A DNA stretch of 64,000 bases from Hymenobacter gelipurpurascens (GTDB taxonomy: Bacteria; Bacteroidota; Bacteroidia; Cytophagales; Hymenobacteraceae), in contig NZ_FYEW01000001.1 of assembly GCF_900187375.1 (NCBI RefSeq), positions 930,001 through 994,000 of the forward strand, read 5' to 3'. Shown here one piece after another: positions 51,372-60,310 of this stretch. The translations under genes were made by a program, and so were the position numbers. Within the stretch, counting starts at the first letter, position 1. Each line of letters begins with the position of its first letter. The notes under the pieces were generated by a model. The model ran no database searches. It had not been told where the DNA came from and worked only from the letters and a program-made list of their open reading frames with translations.

Positions 51372-52805
51372 CTATACCGTGCGCTTATAGCCCCGTAGCG
51401 GCCAGCGCAACCATGACGGACGAAACCGCTCCCAGTCTACATCCAGTATTCCGGAATCGTGGCGGGCTTGGTAGAGGAAGAACAGGCCTACGGGCGCCAG
51501 AATGGCCGTGGCCATCCACATGCCTACGCCTACCGGCATTATTACTTCCCGGCCGTACTTCTCCCCCATGATGGAGATGACGTAGTACACGATAAAGAAG
51601 ACGATTGAGATAAGGATAGGAACTCCTAGGCCACCTTTTTTGATAATGGCCCCCAAAGGTGCCCCGATCAGAAACATCAACAAAATAGCGGCCGACTGCG
51701 TGAATTTGCGGTAAATCTCAATTCGGTAGTTGGCGGTATCCTTAGCCTTATTGTTAAGCCGATCGGCACTTGTACTGAGGTACGACTGCACATTACGAGC
51801 TCGGTTTGCGGCTTGCTGCATGATTTGAGAGCTCTCAGACCCCAGCTTTTTGGTAGGAACCCGCCAATTTTCAACCTTGTGAAGTGCTACCTGGCCGGTG
51901 GTATCGAGCCGCATGTAGGAATAGTAAGGATTGAGCTGCTGCACCAGCTGCTTACGCTCCCTGAAAAGACTGGAGTGCAAGGAATCGGTTGTATGATGCA
52001 GCTGCTGCAGATTCAGCATCATTTTATTTTCCTTGAACAGCTCCTTTTTTGTGCGGTCCAGGCCAAAGGATTCCAGAGAAAGCGTAATTAGGTTGCGCTT
52101 AAAATTCTGGCGGATGAAACTGGCGCCGGAGCGGTTATTGGCATCGGGTTGCTCCACGTAGGTGCGGCCACGGTAGAGCTCTAGGCCTAGGTATTGCCCT
52201 CCGAAGCGCGTAAACATTCTCCCCGAGTCGGCTAGAATTACGCGCATATTGCCGGAGCTTTGGGTATGGTCATAAATCATCACCCCCTTGAGCAAATCAC
52301 CATTGGCGCCCAGCTTCTCATTCACCTTGATGGTGTAGCCGGGAATGCCGTTGTAGAAAACACCTTCGCGAATATCCAGGGCAAGCTTTTGCTGGCGCAC
52401 ATCCCACAACAAGCTGTAGGCCTCTAGGTTAGCCATCGGCACGATGGTATTATTAAACCAGAAAGCGCCTCCTGCCAGCAACGAGCTAACCAGGAGTACG
52501 GGCTGCAGAATGCGCGTGAGAGAAATACCGGAAGTCTTGATGGCCGTCAGCTCGTGGTGCTCACCCAGCGTGCCGAAAGTCATTAGGGAAGACAACAGCA
52601 CGGCCAGCGGCAGCGATATGGGCACAATCAGAACGGTGAAGTAGAATAGCAGCTGCAGGATAACCCCAAAGCCCAGGTCCTTACCCACCAGATCGTCCAT
52701 GTACTTCATCATGAACTGCATCAGGAAGATAAACTCCACCACGGCAAACGTGAGCATAAATGGGCCAATGAAGGCCTTAAGAATAAGCTTATCTAGTTTT
52801 TTCAT
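51372..52805 (-). CDS. LptF/LptG-family permease
   Basis: 477 residues: three membrane helices at the N-terminus (KAFIGPFMLTFAVVEFIFLMQFMMKY, FTVLIVPISLPLAVLLSSLMTFGTLGEHHELTAIKTSG), a periplasmic beta-jellyroll-type region (about 130-330) and three helices near the C-terminus. Family members form the inner membrane part of the LPS export machine with LptB. Bacteroidota often carry fused or single YjgP/YjgQ genes; I cannot tell LptF from LptG. Confidence 0.92.
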   Translation of the reverse strand: MKKLDKLILKAFIGPFMLTFAVVEFIFLMQFMMKYMDDLVGKDLGFGVILQLLFYFTVLIVPISLPLAVLLSSLMTFGTLGEHHELTAIKTSGISLTRILQPVLLVSSLLAGGAFWFNNTIVPMANLEAYSLLWDVRQQKLALDIREGVFYNGIPGYTIKVNEKLGANGDLLKGVMIYDHTQSSGNMRVILADSGRMFTRFGGQYLGLELYRGRTYVEQPDANNRSGASFIRQNFKRNLITLSLESFGLDRTKKELFKENKMMLNLQQLHHTTDSLHSSLFRERKQLVQQLNPYYSYMRLDTTGQVALHKVENWRVPTKKLGSESSQIMQQAANRARNVQSYLSTSADRLNNKAKDTANYRIEIYRKFTQSAAILLMFLIGAPLGAIIKKGGLGVPILISIVFFIVYYVISIMGEKYGREVIMPVGVGMWMATAILAPVGLFFLYQARHDSGILDVDWERFRPSWLRWPLRGYKRTV

Positions 52806-52851
52806 CTGGAAATCGGTTGCAAACCTCTACTTCGGCGTGCACCTAACGCAA

Positions 52852-52904
52852 AAAAGGAGCAAACGGGAAACGAAGATACGGCTCGTTTCGCGTGTGCTCC
52901 TTTT
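52852..52904 (-). terminator. Terminator after the START-like gene
   Basis: 10-bp stem AAAAGGAGCA/TGCTCCTTTT (52852-52861 with 52895-52904) with an inner AAACGA/TCGTTT pair, followed on the minus strand by a T-run. It lies 19 bp after the stop at 52923. Confidence 0.82.
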
Positions 52905-52922
52905 CCTGGGTAAATATCCGAC

Positions 52923-53336
52923 TTAGCCGCCTACCTGTTCCCGCAGTTTTTGAATGAGGCTGTCCCACATTTCCTGCAGTTCTACATCGTCCGTCTCCTC
53001 CGAGTAGTCCATGATGCGCAGATACACTTCCTGCGTCAGTTGCGACTCTTCCAGCAGAAAATCCAGATAGTTTGCGTCTGGAGTGTGGCGCTTGTTCTGG
53101 TCCAGGAAAACAAAGCGGACCGAACGGTTGGTGCGGTGGGAATTCATTTCAGCGAAGTGCGGCTGATTATCCCATATGAAATTGTAGCAGTGGTCTTCAT
53201 CAATGCGTACATCCTGGCAAAACCATTGCGAAAGACCGGAAGCCGACGCCAGATACGGGTACAGGATTTTAGGGGAGGCATTAATGGGGTACTCAACCGT
53301 AAAACGGTGCTTGAGACGAGTAGCAGAAAGGGGCAT
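52923..53336 (-). CDS. START-like/AHSA1-type (SRPBCC) domain protein
   Basis: 137 residues forming one helix-grip domain: KHRFTVEYPINASPKILYPYLASASGLSQWFCQDVRI, then strands and a long C-terminal helix (DDVELQEMWDSLIQKLREQVGG). Conserved single-domain protein of Bacteroidota with no known ligand. Start ATG 53336; the longer frame to 53396 is not conserved. It lies upstream of the permease gene but behind its own terminator. Confidence 0.85.
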   Translation of the reverse strand: MPLSATRLKHRFTVEYPINASPKILYPYLASASGLSQWFCQDVRIDEDHCYNFIWDNQPHFAEMNSHRTNRSVRFVFLDQNKRHTPDANYLDFLLEESQLTQEVYLRIMDYSEETDDVELQEMWDSLIQKLREQVGG

Positions 53337-53425
53337 AAGCAGAACTTTGTAATATTTATTGGCTCGGAAGCACAGGAACTTACCGTCCGGAAGCAATATA
53401 CACGGGATTTTTTTCCCACAAATAC

Positions 53426-53457
53426 TTGCATCTGCCCAAATCTTGTCTCTACCTTTG
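53426..53457 (+). promoter_or_regulatory. Promoter of tRNA-Met
   Basis: TACCTTTG (53450-53457) matches the -7 consensus, and TTG (53426-53428) lies 21 bp upstream as the -33 element. The tRNA begins 14 bp after the -7 box. Confidence 0.65.
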
Positions 53458-53471
53458 CACCACCAAAACAG

Positions 53472-53545
53472 GGCGGGGTAGCTCAGTTGGTTAGAGCACA
53501 GGATTCATAACCCTGAGGTCACGAGTTCAACTCTCGTCCCCGCTA
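53472..53545 (+). tRNA. tRNA-Met (anticodon CAT)
   Basis: Full cloverleaf: acceptor GGCGGGG/CCCCGCT (first pair G-U), D-stem GCTC/GAGC, anticodon stem CAGGA/CCCTG with the 7-nt loop TTCATAA, T-stem ACGAG/CTCGT, discriminator A at 53545. Anticodon CAT at 53506-53508. CCA is not encoded. The D-arm and closed first pair fit elongator Met; a lysidine-modified Ile tRNA is less likely but cannot be excluded by eye. The last anticodon-stem pair is A-C. Confidence 0.92.
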
Positions 53546-53549
53546 CAAG

Positions 53550-53580
53550 AAAAGGCCTTCCTATTGCAGGAAGGCCTTTT
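53550..53580 (+). terminator. Terminator after tRNA-Met
   Basis: Perfect 13-bp stem AAAAGGCCTTCCT/AGGAAGGCCTTTT (53550-53562 with 53568-53580) and a T-rich tail, 5 bp after the tRNA. From 53640 to 53697 follow several ATATCC/GGATAT pairs, perhaps the end signal of the EamA gene. Confidence 0.92.
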
Positions 53581-53700
53581 TTATTTTCCGTAATATTTTC
53601 AGGTCGGAGTAGTTTGCTAAGACTGGTCCAGATATCTCAACGCGTATCCGGATGGCCTGAGAGGGATATATCCTGAATGCCTATCCAGATCCTGATATCC

Positions 53701-54114
53701 TCAAAGAATAAGCACAAGGGTACCGATAATAATTAACCCTGCTCCTATTCCGGCCTGCAGCGTCAATTTCTCTCCCAGAAACACTACTGACAAAACAATA
53801 GCCAGTGCGACGCTGAGTTTGTCAACGGGGGCCACCTGCGACACTTTCCCAAGCTGCAGCGCCTTGAAGTAGAAAATCCAGGAAAGCCCCGTAGCCACTC
53901 CCGAGAGGCCTAGGAAAACAAGGTTTGTGGGGGTAAGAGTATGAAGCTCCGCTAGGCCACCCCGGAAATACACTATGCCCCAGGCTAGGCCTACAATCAC
54001 AACAGTTCGGACAGCCGTTGCCAGATTAGAGTCAATTCCTTTGATTCCAATTTTAGCTAGAACGGCGGTTAAAGCCGCGAAAAGTGCTGATAGCAAAGCA
54101 TACATCCACCACAT
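53701..54114 (-). CDS. EamA-type small membrane transporter (half-size DMT)
   Basis: 137 residues with four or five membrane helices, one EamA unit (SALFAALTAVLAKIGIKGIDSNLATAVRTVVI, LGLSGVATGLSWIFYFKALQLGKVSQVAPVDKLSVALAIVLSVVFLGEKL). Half-size members work as dimers; the substrate is unknown. The start ATG is 2 nt after a 16-bp hairpin; Met4 (54105) could be used instead. Confidence 0.9.
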   Translation of the reverse strand: MWWMYALLSALFAALTAVLAKIGIKGIDSNLATAVRTVVIVGLAWGIVYFRGGLAELHTLTPTNLVFLGLSGVATGLSWIFYFKALQLGKVSQVAPVDKLSVALAIVLSVVFLGEKLTLQAGIGAGLIIIGTLVLIL

Positions 54115-54116
54115 AA

Positions 54117-54155
54117 CAGCTCCGTAGAAAGGGGAAATACCTTTCTACGGAGCTG
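54117..54155 (-). promoter_or_regulatory. 16-bp hairpin ending 2 nt before the EamA start codon
   Basis: Perfect stem 54117-54132 with 54140-54155 and a 7-nt loop. On the minus transcript it ends just before the EamA ATG and no U-tract follows. It may end PAP2 transcription poorly, or control translation of EamA by blocking ribosome entry. Confidence 0.65.
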
Positions 54156-54212
54156 CTGTTTAGTTGGTGCTTTTTGTGGCCAGCTAGGTTGTAAGCCAAC
54201 ACTTCAGGCCCT

Positions 54213-55061
54213 TTATTTAGGCTGCCACGTAAAACGTAGGCTAGGTACACCTCCTAGGCCAGTTTGCCCGCCCATAGCATAGCCGGTTTGCCAGGTTGGA
54301 CTGAAGCTCATACCCTGAGGCAGGCGAGGCTTGCGGCCCCAACGGTTGCGGTGCGTGAGGTAGCCTACGTGCGCCGATAAGATGCCGATGCCCGCCCCGG
54401 CCACAACATCGCTCTGCCAATGCTTGCTATTAATCATGCGCAAAGCGGCTACGCTGGTGGCCAATGTATACGCTCCTATTCCATACCATTGACTTTTATC
54501 CCGAAACTCGTTGTGGACTATACTGGCGGCCAGAAAAGCCTGCGCCGTATGCCCCGAAGGGAAAGAGAGGTTATCAGAGCCATCGGGGCGGGTCTCCCGT
54601 GTGAGGTTTTTCACCGCATACACCGTTGTGAGCATCATAATCTCACTTTTTAGTATCACAAGGCCAACATTGATACGATCATTCTTTGATTCTACTCCAG
54701 CCAATGCCACTAGTCCCAACTCGGCGTAAGGAGCCATAATCAAGATATTATCGAGCTTGGTGCGGTAAGTTGGAAAAAGCCTATGAATGTCGCGGTTGGC
54801 TTGCTGATTTGTATAAAATCCGCCTCCATTGAATGTATAGGCACCATAGCCAATCAGAACAGCAGGCACGATGGTAGCCCTAACGAGTTTTCCCTTGTAC
54901 CAGGGCGACTTTGTAGCTGAGGAGACTCCAGCAGGGTTCTCAAACTTGTGTGTGGTATCGGCCGGTACAGTAGGCACAGTTGGGACTTGTGCCAAGGCGG
55001 GGATGTAAGAGGTACACCACAAAAAGGCGCTGGCTGTGATAAAGGCTATTTTGCTGTTCAT
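54213..55061 (-). CDS. PAP2-family membrane phosphatase
   Basis: 282 residues. A signal peptide (1-24, ending ALAQ) is followed by helices and the three PAP2 motifs: KNLTRETRPDG (KxxxxxxRP), SFPSGHTAQAF (PSGH) and SKHWQSDVVAGAGIG (SRxxxxxHxxxD variant). It removes phosphate from lipid pyrophosphates or phosphatidic acid at the membrane; undecaprenyl pyrophosphate or lipid A are options. The C-terminus (MGGQTGLGGVPSLRFTWQPK) looks like a final beta-strand. Confidence 0.92.
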   Translation of the reverse strand: MNSKIAFITASAFLWCTSYIPALAQVPTVPTVPADTTHKFENPAGVSSATKSPWYKGKLVRATIVPAVLIGYGAYTFNGGGFYTNQQANRDIHRLFPTYRTKLDNILIMAPYAELGLVALAGVESKNDRINVGLVILKSEIMMLTTVYAVKNLTRETRPDGSDNLSFPSGHTAQAFLAASIVHNEFRDKSQWYGIGAYTLATSVAALRMINSKHWQSDVVAGAGIGILSAHVGYLTHRNRWGRKPRLPQGMSFSPTWQTGYAMGGQTGLGGVPSLRFTWQPK

Positions 55062-55157
55062 TGAAAGTAGCGAGGAGGCCAGTTTTGATATGTTCGGGCC
55101 TTAATATTTATAGGCAACGTAATCCACAGCGCATGAGAGTAGCCTTGCAGCGAATTC

Positions 55158-55236
55158 CTAGGCCACTTGTGCGTTACATGGCTGAACACAAAAGAGCCTG
55201 ACCGGTGAGGTCAGGCTCTTGGTGCAAGTGGCCTAG
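55158..55236 (-). terminator. Terminator after rplT, bracketed by inverted CTAGGCCACTTG copies
   Basis: Core 12-bp stem AAGAGCCTGACC/GGTCAGGCTCTT (55192-55203 with 55209-55220). Outside it CTAGGCCACTTG (55158-55169) and CAAGTGGCCTAG (55225-55236) form another perfect 12-bp inverted pair that contains the abundant motif, as at 45101. Confidence 0.85.
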
Positions 55237-55244
55237 AAAAAGGC

Positions 55245-55589
55245 TTACTTGATTTTCTCGATGATGCCTTTGAAGGCAGCAGGATGGTTCAGGGCGAGAT
55301 CAGCCAGAACTTTACGGTTCAGGTCGATACCAGCCTTTTTCAGTCCACCCATGAACTGCGAGTAAGATAGGCCATGCTCACGGGCACCAGCGTTGATACG
55401 CTGAATCCAGAGCGCACGAAACTCGCGCTTTTTGGTTTTACGGTCACGGTACGCATAGAGAAGGCCTTTCTCAACGGCGTTCTTGGCAACGGTCCAAACG
55501 TTTTTGCGACGGCCGAAATAGCCTTTCGCCAAACGCATTACTTTTTTCCGACGGTGGCGGGAGGCCACGTGGTTTACGCTTCTTGGCAT
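55245..55589 (-). CDS. rplT: 50S ribosomal protein L20
   Basis: 114 residues, normal length: [64 protein letters not shown]. Early 50S assembly protein, and in several bacteria the repressor of its own operon. Last gene of thrS-infC-rpmI-rplT. Confidence 0.97.
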   Translation of the reverse strand: MPRSVNHVASRHRRKKVMRLAKGYFGRRKNVWTVAKNAVEKGLLYAYRDRKTKKREFRALWIQRINAGAREHGLSYSQFMGGLKKAGIDLNRKVLADLALNHPAAFKGIIEKIK

Positions 55590-55735
55590 AACCTGTTTTT
55601 TTTGGCGGCCGGCGGCGGACTACTGCCGCATCTTTCGTTTCAGCCGGACGCCTGGTGAAAATTTGTGACTTGCATTTAGAGTGCTTCTATCAGCCTACTG
55701 GTTCCAATAGATTATAGAGGCAGCTTTAAATCAAA

Positions 55736-55930
55736 TCAGATGTTAAGCATGTCTTTAACGCGGTTCATATCGGCCGAGCTAACCAGGGTAGCATGCGTGA
55801 GGTTACGCTTCTGCTTGGTGGTTTTCTTGGTCAAGATGTGGCTCTTGAAGGCGTGCTTACGCTTGATTTTGCCCGTGCCGGTCAGCGAGAAACGCTTCTT
55901 AGCGCCGGACTTGGTCTTCATTTTCGGCAT
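55736..55930 (-). CDS. rpmI: 50S ribosomal protein L35
   Basis: 64 residues: [36 protein letters not shown] fits L35 fully (quoted in part only by its key marks [10 protein letters not shown] and [11 protein letters not shown]). It lies between infC (89 bp) and rplT (146 bp), the normal place. Confidence 0.97.
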   Translation of the reverse strand: MPKMKTKSGAKKRFSLTGTGKIKRKHAFKSHILTKKTTKQKRNLTHATLVSSADMNRVKDMLNI

Positions 55931-56019
55931 TGTGGTGAAATAAAAGGGTGAAAAACTGCGGCGGTCGGCTGCCTAGGGCCGGTGCGCCAGCGGAAAAGTG
56001 CGGCAAAGCCGCGGGTAAG

Positions 56020-56670
56020 CTATTCGGCTGCGTTGTCAGCAGGCTGAGGGGCTGGCTTGGGTTCCTTGGGAGCCTCCTTACCTGCTTCCTTAGGAGCAGC
56101 AGGCTTTACAGGCTTTACAGGAGCAATAGCCTTGGGAGCCAAGTACAAGAACATGCGCTTGCCTTCCAGCTTGGGCAGTTGCTCTACTTTGGCCAGATCC
56201 TCAAGGGCCTGAGCAAATTTGAGCAACAGGATTTCACCCCGCTCTTTGAAGACAATGCTACGGCCTACGAAGTGTACGTATGCCTTGATTTTAGCTCCTT
56301 CACGCAGGAACTCCTGCGCATGCTTCAGCTTGAAAGCGAAATCGTGGTCATCGGTGTTCGGACCGAAACGGATTTCTTTGATGACAACTTTCGTCTGCTT
56401 GGCTTTCAGTTCGCGCGTTTTTTTCTTCTGCTCGTACTTGAATTTCGAGTAGTCGATAACGCGGCAAACGGGCGGCACAGCGGTGGGCGAAATCTCAACG
56501 AGGTCGAGGTTTTGCTCCTGGGCCATGCGGCGGGCCTGCTCAACGGGGTAGATGCCTTGCTCGATGTTTTCACCGACCAGGCGCACCTCACGGGCCGTAA
56601 TCTTTTGGTTGATCTTAAACGGCTCCTCTACTTGAGCGCGAGGAATGTAGCGGCGGTTAGGGGTAGCTAT
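56020..56670 (-). CDS. infC: Translation initiation factor IF-3, with AUA start codon
   Basis: 216 residues. Binds the 30S subunit and checks start codons. The conserved N-terminal part ([30 protein letters not shown]) lies upstream of the first usable GTG (56586). In frame, between a TAA and this segment, there is no ATG, GTG or TTG. The only fitting start is ATA at 56670-56668, 7 nt after AAGGAG (56683-56678), the one strong Shine-Dalgarno I saw in this window. AUU/AUA-type starts are known for infC and allow IF-3 to repress itself. The C-terminal Lys/Pro/Ala/Glu tail is typical. Confidence 0.93.
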   Translation of the reverse strand: MATPNRRYIPRAQVEEPFKINQKITAREVRLVGENIEQGIYPVEQARRMAQEQNLDLVEISPTAVPPVCRVIDYSKFKYEQKKKTRELKAKQTKVVIKEIRFGPNTDDHDFAFKLKHAQEFLREGAKIKAYVHFVGRSIVFKERGEILLLKFAQALEDLAKVEQLPKLEGKRMFLYLAPKAIAPVKPVKPAAPKEAGKEAPKEPKPAPQPADNAAE

Positions 56671-56935
56671 GGCTGTTCTCCTTAAAAGGTGAGCTAAAAA
56701 GTCAGGTTACTAGGATTTAAGTTGACATGCATCAGCTTAAATCCGTTCATTCAGCGGGCAAATATCCGGCATTTTTTCCAAACACTCAAAAAGGCGCTAG
56801 TAAATATTGCCTTGAGCACATGTTAAAGTCCAGATCGATATGGCCAACGGACGACCTCGTCCTACTTGATAGTAGCCGTAGGTACGGCTTTCTGCAGGGC
56901 AAGGTCGTCATTGTAGGCCAGATGACCGCTAAATA
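56671..56935 (-). promoter_or_regulatory. Hairpin-rich leader between thrS and infC
   Basis: 265 bp with AGCCGTA/TACGGCT (56874-56880 with 56883-56889), GACGACC/GGTCGTC (56850-56856 with 56903-56909), GGATTTAAG/CTTAAATCC (56713-56721 with 56736-56744) and the infC Shine-Dalgarno at its end. No gene is seen. It may hold a second promoter or an L20/IF3 control element. Confidence 0.5.
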
Positions 56936-58885
56936 TTAGAGAGTCTTTCCATCCATCAGGTCATTTACCTGAGTCTGGAAGCTTTGAATGAAGGCATCCA
57001 AGGGCACAGATCCAACGTCACCTTCCCCGTGCTTGCGCACAGATACAATGCCGTTTTCCTGCTCCTTCTCCCCTACAATCAGCATATAGGGCACTTTCGA
57101 CATCTCGGCGTCGCGGATTTTGCGGCCGATTTTCTCGTCGCGGTGGTCTACAGTGCCACGGAGCTCGGCTTGCACCAAACGGTCGTAGACCTGCTGGGCG
57201 TAATCCTGGTATTTCTCCGAAATGGGTAGTACCGCAAACTGCTCAGGCGACAGCCACAGTGGGAAATTGCCGCCACAGTGCTCAATGAGCACGGCCACAA
57301 AGCGCTCCAACGAGCCAAAAGGCGCACGGTGCAACATCACGGGGCGCTGACGGGAGTTGTCAGAAGCAACGTATTCCAGTTCGAAGCGCTCAGGCAGGTT
57401 ATAGTCTACCTGGATAGTACCCAGCTGCCATTTACGGCCGATGGCGTCGCGGACCATAAAGTCGAGCTTGGGGCCGTAGAAGGCAGCTTCGCCCAGTTCC
57501 GTAACCGTGCGTAGGCCTTTCTCGGCGGCAGCTTCCTGAATAGCCGTTTCGGCCAGGTGCCAGTTCTCGTCGCTGCCGATATACTTGGCTTTATTTTCAG
57601 GATCACGAAGGGAAATCTGGGCGGTGTAGTCTTCGAAGCCCAGGGCCCGGAACACGTACAGAACCAGGTCAATTACCTTCGTAAACTCTTCCTTTACCTG
57701 GTCGGGACGGCAGAAAATATGCGCATCGTCCTGGGTAAAGCCGCGTACGCGCGTCAGGCCGTGCAACTCACCCGACTGCTCATAGCGGTACACCGTACCA
57801 AACTCCGCCAGGCGAACTGGCAGGTCACGGTAAGAGCGGGGCTTGGTCTTGTAGATTTCGCAGTGATGCGGGCAGTTCATGGGTTTGAGGAAGAACTCCT
57901 CGCCCGGGTTTGGCGTCTTGATGGGCTGGAACGAGTCGGCGCCGTACTTCTCGTAGTGGCCCGACGTCACGTAGAGCTCCTTGGAACCGATATGCGGCGT
58001 CACGACGGGTTGGTAGCCAGCGCGCATCTGCGCACGACGCATAAACTGCTCTAGCCGCTCACGTAGCAGCGTGCCTTTTGGCAGCCACAAGGGCAGCCCC
58101 GCTCCTACTTTTTCAGAGAAGGCAAATAGCTCCAACTCCTTACCCAGCTTGCGGTGGTCGCGGCGCTTCGCCTCTTCCAGTCGCTCCAGGTACTCCGTCA
58201 GCTCTTTTGCTTTAGGGAATGTGATGCCGTAGATGCGCGTGAGCTGCTTATTCTTCTCATCGCCGCGCCAGTAGGCTCCGGCTACGTTCAGCAGCTTGAT
58301 GGCTTTGATGGGCGACGTATCGGGGATGTGTGGCCCACGGCACAAGTCCGTAAACTCGCCTTGCGTGTAGAACGTGATAGTACCATCCTCCAGCCGGTCC
58401 AGCAGATCGAGCTTGTACTCGTCCCCTTTCTCAGTGAAGTATGCAATGGCATCAGCCTTCGATACATCGCGGCGCAGGTATTGGCTTTTCTTCTTGGCCA
58501 GCTCCAGCATTTTGGCCTCGATCTTCGGGAATTCATCCGTCGAAATCGAGCGGCCTTCGCCTAGATCAATGTCATAGTAGAAACCGTTCTCGATGCTGGG
58601 GCCAATGCCAAGCTTCACGCCCGGATACAGGTCTTCCAGGGCTTCGGCCATCAGGTGAGCCGACGAGTGCCAGAATGTCGATTTGCCTTCCTGATCATTC
58701 CAGGTCAGGATAGCTACATCAGCATTCTGTTCAATGGGGCGGTGCAGGTCGCGCACCTCACCATTCACGCGGACGCCCAGCGCATTACGGGCAAGGCCCT
58801 CACTTATGCTGGCGGCAACGTCATAGCCCGTGGCGCCATCTACAAACTGGCGCACGGAGCCGTCGGGGAGCGTTATATCAATCAT
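56936..58885 (-). CDS. thrS: ThrS: threonyl-tRNA synthetase
   Basis: 649 residues, class II. TGS domain (1-62), editing domain with zinc HxxxH ([18 protein letters not shown]), catalytic core (about 245-540; [11 protein letters not shown] with zinc-binding Cys, [35 protein letters not shown]) and anticodon-binding domain (about 550-649). Start ATG 58885. First gene of the thrS-infC-rpmI-rplT operon. Confidence 0.97.
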   Translation of the reverse strand: MIDITLPDGSVRQFVDGATGYDVAASISEGLARNALGVRVNGEVRDLHRPIEQNADVAILTWNDQEGKSTFWHSSAHLMAEALEDLYPGVKLGIGPSIENGFYYDIDLGEGRSISTDEFPKIEAKMLELAKKKSQYLRRDVSKADAIAYFTEKGDEYKLDLLDRLEDGTITFYTQGEFTDLCRGPHIPDTSPIKAIKLLNVAGAYWRGDEKNKQLTRIYGITFPKAKELTEYLERLEEAKRRDHRKLGKELELFAFSEKVGAGLPLWLPKGTLLRERLEQFMRRAQMRAGYQPVVTPHIGSKELYVTSGHYEKYGADSFQPIKTPNPGEEFFLKPMNCPHHCEIYKTKPRSYRDLPVRLAEFGTVYRYEQSGELHGLTRVRGFTQDDAHIFCRPDQVKEEFTKVIDLVLYVFRALGFEDYTAQISLRDPENKAKYIGSDENWHLAETAIQEAAAEKGLRTVTELGEAAFYGPKLDFMVRDAIGRKWQLGTIQVDYNLPERFELEYVASDNSRQRPVMLHRAPFGSLERFVAVLIEHCGGNFPLWLSPEQFAVLPISEKYQDYAQQVYDRLVQAELRGTVDHRDEKIGRKIRDAEMSKVPYMLIVGEKEQENGIVSVRKHGEGDVGSVPLDAFIQSFQTQVNDLMDGKTL

Positions 58886-59095
58886 TAGAGAAAAAAGTGG
58901 GTTTTAGCTTTACAAACAGCGTTAGCCCGCAAGTTAGAGGTTAGTTTTGGGTTTCCTGCTTTTAGCGCTCGATAAGCACCTTTAGCGGCCAGCTCATCGA
59001 TTAGCAGGCCTAGGCACAAACAACAGGTAACGGCCGTAGCTACAAACGCCGGTTTACACAAATAAAGTCCCAGGCTCCGGATTATGCGTGCAGGC

Positions 59096-60238
59096 CTATA
59101 AACCGAGCGGGCGCTGTGCTGAGATGGGCTCAATCGGCTCTACGGCCCGGCGGGGAGTTTCATCGACGATGATTCCCTTGGCCCGGTTGCCGATCTTCCA
59201 GGCTTTGTAACTCCAATGGCGGTTTCCCGGGTTTTCTGCTACCAGCTGCCGATATTGATCTGCGGCCTCTGGGTAACGTGCTAGGCTCTCATAGCTTTCC
59301 GCCAGCATCTGCCGCCCGCCGGCCAGGCGTGGCGCCCGACGCAGAGCGCGCTGCAGGTGCGGAATAGCCTCGGCGTACTTATGGTTTTTGTAGGCCACTA
59401 ACGCCAACCGGTAATCTGCGCGGTAAAAAGTGGTATCTAGCTGCACGGTGTGGGCATATACGCGCACGGCGCTATCCGGCTGGTTCTGAAGCTCAAATTG
59501 TCGGCCGTAATCATACCAGAGCGGCCCATACGTGGGAGCTAACTTGAGGCCCCTGGCCGCATACCGAGCAGCATTTGCCGGTTGCCGAAACGCATTGGAT
59601 ATAAAAGCCAGCTGATGCAGAGTTTCCGGCTGTCGAGGATCTCGGGAGAGACTGGCGCGCAGGTAATCCAGGGCTTGCAAAGTATCCTGCAGACCAATGT
59701 AGGCCACCCCTTTGTAGAACAGTGCGGCAGCATGATCGGGCTCCTGCTGCAAGGCGCGGTCCATCTGGTCTAGCGCATCCTGGTACCGACGCTCGGCCAA
59801 GTGGGTTTCCCCTACCAGCAAATTCAAATCGGGGGAGGTAAAGCCCCGGCGCGATGCTTCCTCCGCGGCCTCCAGCGCCGATTTGAGCTGGCCTTGCGCA
59901 CGCAGCGCGCGGGCTTTGGTGAAATAGAATTCAGCCGGGCTGTCGTCGAGTTCCAACGCTCGGTTGATATCCTGCAGAGCCGCGGGGACTAAGCCGGCTT
60001 CCAGTCTGAAAGCGGCGCGCCGGGCATACAGCGAGGCATTGCGCGGCTGGCGCGCTATAGCTCCTTCCAGCTCAGTGGCCTGAATTTTGGGCCCGCTCTG
60101 CACGGTTTTTAAGTTCACCATCACTTCCCGCTGCTGAGCGGGGGCACTTTTCCCGCAGCCCGCCAGCATGCCCGCCAGGGCCAAAAGCAGCCCTAGGCAC
60201 TTGATAATAGCCCAAGAAGAATGTTTCGTGTACTGCAT
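59096..60238 (-). CDS. TPR-repeat lipoprotein
   Basis: 380 residues: type II signal with lipobox LAGC (about 25-28), then eight or nine TPR units from about 60 to 330 (for example GLVPAALQDINRALELD, RRYQDALDQMDRALQQEP, HKYAEAIPHLQRALRRAP, ARYPEAADQYRQLVAENP). The tail is Pro/Arg-rich. Probably a periplasm-facing scaffold; role unknown. A TATCTTTG box lies only 8-15 bp upstream of the ATG, so its mRNA may be nearly leaderless. Confidence 0.88.
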   Translation of the reverse strand: MQYTKHSSWAIIKCLGLLLALAGMLAGCGKSAPAQQREVMVNLKTVQSGPKIQATELEGAIARQPRNASLYARRAAFRLEAGLVPAALQDINRALELDDSPAEFYFTKARALRAQGQLKSALEAAEEASRRGFTSPDLNLLVGETHLAERRYQDALDQMDRALQQEPDHAAALFYKGVAYIGLQDTLQALDYLRASLSRDPRQPETLHQLAFISNAFRQPANAARYAARGLKLAPTYGPLWYDYGRQFELQNQPDSAVRVYAHTVQLDTTFYRADYRLALVAYKNHKYAEAIPHLQRALRRAPRLAGGRQMLAESYESLARYPEAADQYRQLVAENPGNRHWSYKAWKIGNRAKGIIVDETPRRAVEPIEPISAQRPLGL

Positions 60239-60310
60239 CAGACGCCAAAGATACGCACCTAAACTGGCCTACCCACCGACAAAGCCCCTTATGCAGGTTC
60301 AATGCCTAGG

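Noticed and set aside
53640..53700. Cluster of ATATCC/GGATAT words after tRNA-Met as an attachment site
   Set aside because: No integrase and no repeat of the tRNA 3' end nearby; it is more likely the end region of the EamA gene.
56727..56939. 70-codon plus-strand frame in the thrS-infC gap
   Set aside because: Antisense to the operon, no homology seen, and the region is better explained as a structured leader.
58885..59133. 82-codon minus-strand frame between the TPR lipoprotein and thrS
   Set aside because: Overlaps the end of the lipoprotein gene and the thrS start, mixed composition, no conserved features.
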